Assembly: GCA_019423445.1 (NCBI GenBank)
Contig: JAHZBJ010000086.1
Coordinates: 1-8,734, forward strand
Origin: Oscillospiraceae bacterium
Lineage (GTDB): Bacteria > Bacillota > Clostridia > Oscillospirales > Ruminococcaceae
Length of the DNA: 8,734 nucleotides
Reading direction: 5' to 3'
Part shown: piece by piece, positions 1 through 5,017 of the stretch
Position numbering within the stretch: the stretch's first letter is position 1
Layout of the letters: every line of letters starts with the position of its first letter
The notes under the pieces: generated by a model
Database searches by the model: none
The model's input: only the letters and a program-made list of their open reading frames with translations
What the model was told of the DNA's origin: nothing
Position numbers and translations under genes: made by a program

Positions 1-602
1 ATGGAAGCACCGTCATAGTTGGGGGTGGCGTATTCCAGCTGATCCATCCAGAGGTTAAGAATCTTGCCGTCGCCGTCAAAGATGACATTGGCAAAGACCT
101 GGTTGATGCTGTAGACAGGGGTGTCGGTGTCGTCGGAGCCGGGGCCCATCCGGACGGTGTTGGAAAGTCCGAAGCCCTGGTACGCCTCGGCGGCGGCGAT
201 CTCGGCGGGAGCCGAGGAAGCGGGAGGAGCCTCCTCCTCAGGGGCGGGGTTGGCGGCGGGATCCAGGGCGTTCTTTACCGCGTACATAATGGCATTGCTG
301 GTGACGGTGGCGCCGGAGACGGCCTCCACGTCGGCGGAGTTGGCCTCTACGATGGCGGCGGGGATTTCGGTGAGGGCAGTGCCGGCAACGTTAGGGGTCT
401 CGCTGTTTTCGGTAACCTCCACAGCGGTGATCTTGTCACCGTCTACGGTAACGGAAACGGTGAGGATTCCTCCGAATCCTTTTCCGGTACCGGTGAGGGT
501 CTGGGCACCTTGGCTGGGGCTCTGGCTGGCCTCTCCGCCGCCGCAGGCGGTGACGGTGAGGAGCATTGCGATGCAGAGCAGCAGGGAAAGCGTCTTTTTC
601 AT
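1..602 (-). CDS. FMN-binding-domain lipoprotein, C-terminus cut by window edge
   Basis: The visible 200 codons begin with a lipoprotein signal peptide: MKK, a hydrophobic stretch, then lipobox VTAC with Cys20 as the lipidation site. It should therefore be anchored to the outer face of the membrane. Residues about 35-112 look like an FMN_bind domain, carrying SGAT at 96-99. In NqrC/RnfG-type domains this is the motif on whose Thr ApbE attaches FMN covalently, so Thr99 would be the flavin site. A Pro/Ala/Glu-rich linker (about 113-135) leads to a second domain starting near YQGFGLSNTVRMGPG, which I do not recognise by name. The start is fixed by AAGGAG (610-615), 7 nt upstream of the ATG, and by a strong promoter further up. 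The role is probably extracytoplasmic electron transfer; this is inference, as no partner gene is visible. The gene runs off the left edge, so its full length is unknown. Confidence 0.8.
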   Translation of the reverse strand, partial: MKKTLSLLLCIAMLLTVTACGGGEASQSPSQGAQTLTGTGKGFGGILTVSVTVDGDKITAVEVTENSETPNVAGTALTEIPAAIVEANSADVEAVSGATVTSNAIMYAVKNALDPAANPAPEEEAPPASSAPAEIAAAEAYQGFGLSNTVRMGPGSDDTDTPVYSINQVFANVIFDGDGKILNLWMDQLEYATPNYDGAS

Positions 603-670
603 ACAGTGTCTCCTTCTTTTGCAGCTTCGTTCTCTTTCTGTATCTTGCCGGCGGTGAGCCGGTCAAGGTG

Positions 671-699
671 AGTATACTAAAAAAAGGAATTATTGTCAA
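671..699 (-). promoter_or_regulatory. Near-consensus sigma-A promoter of the flavin lipoprotein gene
   Basis: Read on the minus strand, a perfect -35 TTGACA (694-699) is separated by exactly 17 bp from a -10 TATACT (671-676). Transcription should start near 664, giving a leader of about 60 nt before the ATG at 602. The spacer is AT-rich, unlike the surrounding coding sequence. This is the best promoter match in the window and suggests strong vegetative expression that does not depend on trpS upstream. Confidence 0.8.
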
Positions 700-759
700 T
701 TAAAAAACAATGCTTCGCCACAAAACGCCATCACTTTCTTTTGCAGAAAAAAGGACCTG

Positions 760-806
760 TCAAAAAGAGAAGCGGGGGCTCCGTTTTTTAAAACGGAGCC
801 CCCGCT
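760..806 (-). terminator. Intrinsic terminator after trpS
   Basis: A 13-bp GC-rich stem has arms at 771-783 (AGCGGGGGCTCCG in plus-strand reading) and 794-806. The 10-nt T/A spacer between them can extend the pairing. On the minus strand it is followed by TCTCTTTTTG, a short U-run in the transcript. It begins 14 bp beyond the trpS stop, so it ends the aminotransferase-trpS transcript and insulates the flavin lipoprotein promoter. Confidence 0.85.
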
Positions 807-820
807 GAGAAAATTCGAAA

Positions 821-1858
821 TCAGCCTTTCCCCCGAGGGATGAAGCCGGTGCGCTTGTAGATCTTTTCCAGGGTCCGGCCGCTGATGGCCATGGCCTGCT
901 GGGCGCCCCGGGTGTAGCATTCCTCCAGGTAGGCCTTGTCTGCAGCCAGGGTTTTGTACCGCTCCTGGATGGGGCGGAAAGTCTCCACCACCACTTCTCC
1001 CACAGCGGTCTTAAAATCCCCGTAACCTTTGCCGGCGAACTCCTCTTCAATGGCGGAGAGGCTCTTTCCGGTAAAGACGGAGTAGATGCTCATCAGGTTG
1101 TTGATGCCGTCCTTGCCGGGGGCGTAGGCCACCCGGGCTTCAGAGTCGGTGACGGCGCTGCGGAATTTCTTCATGATGACATCCGGTTCATCCAAAATAG
1201 CCACGAAGCCCTTGGGATTGGGGTCGGACTTGGACATCTTCCGGGTGGGGTCCTGAAGGGACATGATCCGGGCCCCTTCGTCCGCTTTGGGGATGTAGCC
1301 TTCCGGAAGGACAAAGGTTTTACCGAAGGCGTTGTTGAACCGCCCCGCCACGTCCCGGCAGAGCTCCAGGTGCTGCTTCTGGTCCACTCCCACAGGCACC
1401 AGGTCGGCCTGGTAGAGGAGGATATCCGCAGCCATCAGTACCGGGTATGTAAAGAGACCGGCATTGATGTTGTCAGCGTACCGGGCAGCCTTGTCCTTGA
1501 ACTGGGTCATCCGGGAGAGCTCGCCAAACTGGGTGCAGCAGTTGAGGACCCAGGAGCACTCTGCATGGTGAGGATTATGGCTCTGGATAAAGAGAATGCT
1601 TTTTTCCGGATCGATACCGCAGGCCATCAGCAGGGCGTAGGCCTCCAGGGTGTGCTTACGCAGGGCGGCGGGGTCCTGGCGCACGGTGATGGCGTGGAGA
1701 TCCACTACACAATAGATGCAGCGGTAATCCTCCTGGAGTTTTCCCCAATTGCGAATGGCGCCGATATAGTTGCCCAGGGTGAAGACGCCGGTGGGCTGGA
1801 TTCCGGAAAAGATGATTTTTTTGCGCTCAGGCTGGGGCGCGGAAAGGGTTTCGGCCAT
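821..1858 (-). CDS. trpS: Tryptophanyl-tRNA synthetase
   Basis: This cytoplasmic class I aminoacyl-tRNA synthetase charges tRNA-Trp with tryptophan using ATP. The 345-residue protein is close to the usual bacterial TrpRS length. The N-terminal Rossmann fold opens with SGIQPTG (18-24) and the TLGN version of the HIGH signature (27-30). GVDQKQH (157-163) is a characteristic TrpRS segment, and KMSKS (207-211) is the ATP-binding loop. A helical anticodon-binding C-terminus follows. A perfect AGGAGG (1866-1871) lies 7 nt before the ATG. It starts only 27 bp after the aminotransferase stop with no terminator between them, so the two are very probably co-transcribed. No T-box leader, a common control of trpS in Firmicutes, is present before it. 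The identity is secure. Confidence 0.97.
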   Translation of the reverse strand: MAETLSAPQPERKKIIFSGIQPTGVFTLGNYIGAIRNWGKLQEDYRCIYCVVDLHAITVRQDPAALRKHTLEAYALLMACGIDPEKSILFIQSHNPHHAECSWVLNCCTQFGELSRMTQFKDKAARYADNINAGLFTYPVLMAADILLYQADLVPVGVDQKQHLELCRDVAGRFNNAFGKTFVLPEGYIPKADEGARIMSLQDPTRKMSKSDPNPKGFVAILDEPDVIMKKFRSAVTDSEARVAYAPGKDGINNLMSIYSVFTGKSLSAIEEEFAGKGYGDFKTAVGEVVVETFRPIQERYKTLAADKAYLEECYTRGAQQAMAISGRTLEKIYKRTGFIPRGKG

Positions 1859-1885
1859 GACAGTACCTCCTGTAGGATATGTGGA

Positions 1886-3076
1886 TTAGAGGAGCGCGTT
1901 TTTGAGGACCGTTCCCAGGCGTTCCACCCCGTCCACGATCTGCTGGTTGGTGGGGGCGGAGAAGTTGAGACGGAAGGAATGGCAGGGGGCGTCCTCGTCG
2001 GGGAGGAAGGTAATCCCCGGCACCACCGCCACCTTTGCCTCAGCAGCAGCACGGATAAAGGGAAGCAGTTCCACCCGATCCGGAAGGGTGCACCAGACAA
2101 ACAGCCCGCCTTCCGGGGCGTGGAAGGTGGTCCGGGAGAGGTGCTCCTCCATAGCCTGAATCATCAAATTGCACTTGGTGCGGTAAAGCTTCTGGAGATT
2201 GGCCAGATGACCTGCGATATTGCAGGACTGGAGGTATTGGCAGCAAAGCATCTGGTTGAGAATGGGAGTATGGATATCGCCGCACTGCTTTGCCACCACC
2301 ATTTTGCCCACCAAGTCCTGAGGAGCGATGGCATAGCCCACCCGCAGACCGGGGGAGATGATCTTGCTGAAGGTGCCGCAGTAACAAACGATACCTTCTG
2401 TGTCCAGGGTCTTGATGGCTGGAACATGTTCCCCGGCGAAGCGCAGATCGCCGTAGGGGTTGTCCTCAATGATCAGAACCCGGTGGCGCAGGCAGAGGTC
2501 ATAAACGGCCCGGCGCTTTTCCAGGGACATGGTGACACCGGTGGGGTTCTGGAAATTGGGGATCAGGTAAAGGATCTTGGTGTCGGGGTATTGTTTCAGA
2601 GCGGCTTCCAGCTTGTCCACCGAGATGCCGTCCTCCTCCACATCCACACCCACTAGGTTGGCCCGGTAGGTACGGAAGGTATTCAGGGCGCCGATGAAGG
2701 AAGGATTTTCACAGAGAACGGTTTCCCCTTCGTTGAGGATGCACTTGGTGGCAAGGTCGATGGCCTGCTGGGCGCCGGTGGTGATGACAATGTCATCGCC
2801 GGGCTTGAAGATCCCCGGCTCCCGGCTCTGAGCGAAGGATTTAACCACATCCCGGAGCAGGGGATAGCCCTCAGAGATGGAATACTGGAGGGCGGTAATC
2901 GGAGTGTTTTCAAAAACAATCCGGGCGATATTCTCCAGCTCTTTCACAGGAAAGGCCTCATGAGAGGGGTTGCCGCCTGCAAAAGGAATGATGGAGGGGT
3001 CGGCCATGTTTTTGAAGATCTCCCGGATGGCCGACGGCTGCAGCGCTTGCATTCGGTGGGAAAAGACCAGCTCCAT
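1886..3076 (-). CDS. PLP-dependent class I/II aminotransferase (aromatic or 2-aminoadipate-like)
   Basis: This is a cytoplasmic fold-type I aminotransferase of 396 residues, transferring amino groups between an amino acid and a 2-oxo acid. NPTG (177-180), D205 and Y208 in EDNPYGD contact the cofactor. SKIISPGLR holds the Schiff-base lysine, K238. R369 in FRLNFSAP is the expected carboxylate-binding arginine. The sequence resembles the LysN/ARO8/MocR-like subgroup, which acts on aromatic amino acids, 2-aminoadipate or branched-chain substrates; the exact substrate cannot be read here. There is no N-terminal winged-helix domain, so it is an enzyme and not a MocR regulator. I chose the ATG at 3076, preceded by AGGTG (3084-3088) at 7 nt. 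The frame stays open to an ATG at 3136, but that codon lacks a ribosome binding site and sits almost on the predicted transcription start. Its pairing with trpS is compatible with a role in tryptophan or aromatic metabolism, but this is inference. Confidence 0.9.
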   Translation of the reverse strand: MELVFSHRMQALQPSAIREIFKNMADPSIIPFAGGNPSHEAFPVKELENIARIVFENTPITALQYSISEGYPLLRDVVKSFAQSREPGIFKPGDDIVITTGAQQAIDLATKCILNEGETVLCENPSFIGALNTFRTYRANLVGVDVEEDGISVDKLEAALKQYPDTKILYLIPNFQNPTGVTMSLEKRRAVYDLCLRHRVLIIEDNPYGDLRFAGEHVPAIKTLDTEGIVCYCGTFSKIISPGLRVGYAIAPQDLVGKMVVAKQCGDIHTPILNQMLCCQYLQSCNIAGHLANLQKLYRTKCNLMIQAMEEHLSRTTFHAPEGGLFVWCTLPDRVELLPFIRAAAEAKVAVVPGITFLPDEDAPCHSFRLNFSAPTNQQIVDGVERLGTVLKNALL

Positions 3077-3155
3077 AAAAACACACCTGCTTTGCTTTGA
3101 ATTTTCTCCGGCACAGGGGCCGGGGAAACGGAACATTCTATACTACTATCTTTTA

Positions 3156-3183
3156 ATTATAGCAAATCAGCCGGGGAATGCAA
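3156..3183 (-). promoter_or_regulatory. Extended -10 promoter for the aminotransferase-trpS operon
   Basis: On the minus strand, -35 TTGCAT (3178-3183) is followed after 16 bp by a perfect TATAAT (3156-3161). The TG of an extended -10 element sits one base upstream (TGCTATAAT). The predicted start near 3149 gives a leader of about 70 nt before the ATG at 3076, too short for a T-box. The promoter sits only about 20 bp beyond the gltX terminator stem. Confidence 0.7.
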
Positions 3184-3200
3184 TGAATTTTTGTCGGGGA

Positions 3201-3232
3201 AGGGAAAAGAGCGCCGCCCTTTGGCGGCGCTC
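3201..3232 (-). terminator. Intrinsic terminator after gltX
   Basis: A perfect 10-bp GC stem, arms 3209-3218 and 3223-3232, encloses a 4-nt loop. It begins 13 bp beyond the gltX stop. In the minus-strand transcript it is followed by UUUUCCCUU, a short and imperfect U-run, so termination may be incomplete and some read-through into the aminotransferase operon is possible. Confidence 0.7.
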
Positions 3233-3245
3233 GGAAAGCGGGACC

Positions 3246-4706
3246 TTAGCCCTGCTCCAGCTTTTGGATAGCGGCGCGGATGCGCTTCAGGGATTCCTCC
3301 TTGCCGAGAACGGCACAGAGCTCCACACCGCCGCCGGGAGTGAACTGCTTGCCGCTCACCGCCACCCGGAGGGGATACAGAAGCCAGCCGTTTTTGACCC
3401 CCAGCTTCTCAATGAGGGCAAAGAGAGCGTCGTGGATGGAGGAAGCGGAGAAATCGGTGAGTCCCTCCAGCACAGGCAGAACTTCCCGCAGGGCGGAAAG
3501 GCTGGTTTCTGGATTGGTTTTCATCTTCTTGCTGGTGTAGAGATCCAGGCTGTACTCCGGCACAGCGTCAATGAAATCCACCTGCTCCGGAATATCCTCC
3601 AGGACTTCGCACCGGGACTGGAGCACCTTTGCCAGCTCCCGGAGATCGGCGTCCTCCCGGTGGACGGTTTTGCACATCCAGGGGAGAGCCTTCTCATAGA
3701 ACTCCTCGGGGGAGAGGGCCCGGATATATTCGCCGTTGATGTAGCGCAGCTTCTGGACATCAAAGATGGCAGGGGACTTGGAGATGCCGGCAGGGTCGAA
3801 CTCCTTCACCAGATCCTGGAGGGAGAAGATCTCCCGTTCCCCCTTGGGACTCCAGCCCAGCAGGGCGATATAGTTGAGGACGGCATCTTTTAGATAACCC
3901 TTGGCGATCAGATCCTCGTAGGAAGCGTCGCCGTTGCGCTTGGAGAGTTTGTGAGTCTGGTCCTTCATCACCGGGGGGCAATGGATATACACCGGGATCT
4001 CCCAGCCGAAAGCCTCATAGAGAAGGTTGTACTTGGGGGCGGAGGAAAGGTACTCATTGCCCCGGATGACGTGGGTGATGCCCATGGTGTGGTCGTCCAC
4101 CACATTGGCGAAGTTGTAGGTGGGCATGCCGTCGGCCTTGATGAGGATTTGGTCATCCAGGTCGGCGCAGTCTACGGTGATGTCCCCGAAGATCTGGTCG
4201 TGGAAGGTAACGGTGCCTTCGGTGGGGACCTTTTGACGGATGACATAGGGGATCCCAGCGTCCAGCTTCTCCTGGACCTCCTCAGGGGTGAGGTGGCGGC
4301 AGTGGCCATCGTACTTGGGGGCCATCCCCGAGGCCTGCTGCACCGCCCGGACTTCCTCCAGACGGTCCTTGTCGCAGAAGCAATAATAAGCGGCGCCCTT
4401 TTCCACCAGCTGGAGGGCGTAGTCCTTAAACATCCCCATCCTCTGGCTTTGGACATAGGGACCCACGGGGCCGCCGATGTCCGGTCCCTCGTCCCACAGC
4501 AAACCGGTCTCCCGGAGAGTGTTGTAGATGATGTCCACAGCGCCTTCCACATACCGTTCCTGGTCGGTGTCCTCAATGCGCAGAATGAAAGTGCCGTCCT
4601 GGGCCTTGGCAGTGAGATAGGCATAGAGGGCGGTGCGCAGGTTCCCCACGTGCATATAGCCGGTGGGGCTGGGGGCGAAACGGGTGCGTACTTTATTGAA
4701 CTTCAT
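3246..4706 (-). CDS. gltX: Glutamyl-tRNA synthetase
   Basis: This cytoplasmic class I synthetase activates glutamate with ATP and loads it on tRNA-Glu. The N-terminal catalytic domain begins TRFAPSPTGYMHVGN, with the HIGH-like HVGN at 19-22. A zinc-knuckle pattern C109-x-C111 and Y132-xxx-C136 matches the bacterial GluRS zinc site, and KLSKR (253-257) is the KMSKS-class loop. The C-terminal helical anticodon-binding region runs from about 330 to the end. The length of 486 residues is typical. The frame is open upstream to 4871, but the ATG at 4706 starts exactly at the family N-terminus. An AAGGA (4709-4713) and an upstream AGGTGG lie before it, and the promoter is downstream of the longer start. 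Many Firmicutes use a non-discriminating GluRS that also charges tRNA-Gln for GatCAB; the sequence read by eye does not settle this. Confidence 0.97.
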   Translation of the reverse strand: MKFNKVRTRFAPSPTGYMHVGNLRTALYAYLTAKAQDGTFILRIEDTDQERYVEGAVDIIYNTLRETGLLWDEGPDIGGPVGPYVQSQRMGMFKDYALQLVEKGAAYYCFCDKDRLEEVRAVQQASGMAPKYDGHCRHLTPEEVQEKLDAGIPYVIRQKVPTEGTVTFHDQIFGDITVDCADLDDQILIKADGMPTYNFANVVDDHTMGITHVIRGNEYLSSAPKYNLLYEAFGWEIPVYIHCPPVMKDQTHKLSKRNGDASYEDLIAKGYLKDAVLNYIALLGWSPKGEREIFSLQDLVKEFDPAGISKSPAIFDVQKLRYINGEYIRALSPEEFYEKALPWMCKTVHREDADLRELAKVLQSRCEVLEDIPEQVDFIDAVPEYSLDLYTSKKMKTNPETSLSALREVLPVLEGLTDFSASSIHDALFALIEKLGVKNGWLLYPLRVAVSGKQFTPGGGVELCAVLGKEESLKRIRAAIQKLEQG

Positions 4707-4736
4707 TTTCCTTAAACCACCTTTTACTGGGTGAAT

Positions 4737-4750
4737 TTGATATACATCAA
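4737..4750. promoter_or_regulatory. Palindrome at the predicted gltX transcription start
   Basis: TTGATATACATCAA has perfect 5-bp half-sites (TTGAT/ATCAA) around a 4-bp centre. It abuts the -10 of the gltX promoter and covers the predicted start point, where a bound repressor would block transcription. I do not recognise it as the site of a named regulator; a chance palindrome in AT-rich DNA is possible. Confidence 0.3.
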
Positions 4751-4778
4751 TATTATAGTCATCCCCATATAAAGTCAA
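4750..4778 (-). promoter_or_regulatory. Candidate gltX promoter
   Basis: On the minus strand, TTGACT (4773-4778) serves as -35. Two overlapping -10 choices are visible: a perfect TATAAT (4752-4757) at 15 bp, shorter than optimal, or TAATAT (4750-4755) at the optimal 17 bp. The leader to the ATG at 4706 would be about 40 nt, leaving no room for a T-box. The location in the AT-rich stretch just before gltX supports the call. Confidence 0.6.
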
Positions 4779-4844
4779 GGGAAACCTGCTTTCAATTCGG
4801 TGAAAGAAGCGCCAGGGGACATTTCGGGAAGAAACAAGGTGAAG

Positions 4845-4878
4845 AAAGGGGATTTGCCCCTTTTGTGACAAAATCCCC
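4845..4878. other. Overlapping inverted repeats in the gltX-spoIIE divergent spacer
   Basis: The 311-bp gene-free spacer (4707-5017) holds the gltX promoter on one side, candidate spoIIE promoters on the other, and this dyad cluster between them. Three mutually exclusive pairings overlap: AAAGGGG (4845-4851) with CCCCTTT (4857-4863); GGGGATTT (4848-4855) with AAATCCCC (4871-4878); and the 13-bp palindrome TTTTGTGACAAAA (4861-4873). No gene on either strand ends here, so a terminator role is unlikely. A protein-binding region is more plausible. The rest of the spacer shows no small gene. Confidence 0.35.
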
Positions 4879-4897
4879 GGCTGGCAGGAGATAAGAT
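4861..4897 (+). promoter_or_regulatory. Candidate Spo0A-type spoIIE promoter with 21-bp spacer
   Basis: GTGACA (4865-4870) matches the sigma-A -35 in five of six bases. It is followed by exactly 21 bp and then TAAGAT (4892-4897), a four-of-six -10. Known Spo0A-activated promoters of Bacillus subtilis (spoIIE, spoIIG) have this abnormally long spacing, with Spo0A boxes overlapping the -35. Here the -35 lies inside TTTTGTGACAAAA. On the minus strand this reads TTTTGTCACAAAA, two mismatches from a typical Spo0A box. The match is suggestive, not proof. Confidence 0.35.
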
Positions 4898-4911
4898 AAA
4901 AGTGTCCCCTT

Positions 4912-4940
4912 CCAGGATATGGAGAAAAGGCATAAAATAT
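4912..4940 (+). promoter_or_regulatory. Alternative sigma-H-like promoter for spoIIE
   Basis: CCAGGATAT (4912-4920) fits the sigma-H -35 pattern RNAGGAWWW except for its first base. After 11 bp comes ATAAAATAT (4932-4940), one base from RNNGAATWW. Spacing is in the normal sigma-H range. Bacillus spoIIE is not classically sigma-H dependent, so this competes with the upstream Spo0A-type candidate and may be fortuitous. Confidence 0.25.
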
Positions 4941-5001
4941 GACAATTCCGGCAAAAATCCCCAGTGAAAAAGGGGCCGGAAAGGACCCCTGGAAGGGAAA
5001 A

Positions 5002-5007
5002 AGGAGG
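5002..5007 (+). promoter_or_regulatory. Ribosome binding site deciding the spoIIE start
   Basis: A perfect AGGAGG lies 10 nt before the ATG at 5018. The frame is open upstream to an ATG at 4964, but that codon has no comparable site and would translate through this one. An in-frame TTG at 5012 is only 4 nt away, too close. The ATG at 5018 is therefore preferred. Confidence 0.75.
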
Positions 5008-5017
5008 TCTATTGGTT

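Noticed and set aside
121..657. 178-codon plus-strand frame at the left edge
   Set aside because: The minus strand carries a lipoprotein with signal peptide, lipobox, FMN_bind motif, ribosome binding site and promoter; the plus frame has none of these.
1370..2656. 428-codon open frame on the plus strand opposite trpS and the aminotransferase
   Set aside because: Both minus-strand genes are recognised by family motifs. This frame has no ribosome binding site and spans the junction of two genes, as a mirror frame would.
3077..3136. 20-residue N-terminal extension of the aminotransferase
   Set aside because: The upstream ATG lacks a Shine-Dalgarno and falls close to the predicted transcription start; the ATG at 3076 has AGGTG at 7 nt and fits the family N-terminus.
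3077..3150. T-box leader upstream of the aminotransferase-trpS operon
   Set aside because: The leader is only about 70 nt, and no T-box core sequence or terminator/antiterminator pair is seen; the gltX leader is shorter still.
2970..3893. Plus-strand open frame across the aminotransferase start, the intergenic region and the gltX end
   Set aside because: It runs through a terminator and a promoter of the opposite strand and shows no family resemblance.
3951..4715. 254-codon plus-strand frame inside gltX
   Set aside because: It is antisense to conserved GluRS motifs (HVGN, the zinc site) and has no independent support.
4707..4871. 55-residue N-terminal extension of GltX
   Set aside because: The extension covers the likely promoter and has no similarity to GluRS, whose normal N-terminus begins at the ATG at 4706.
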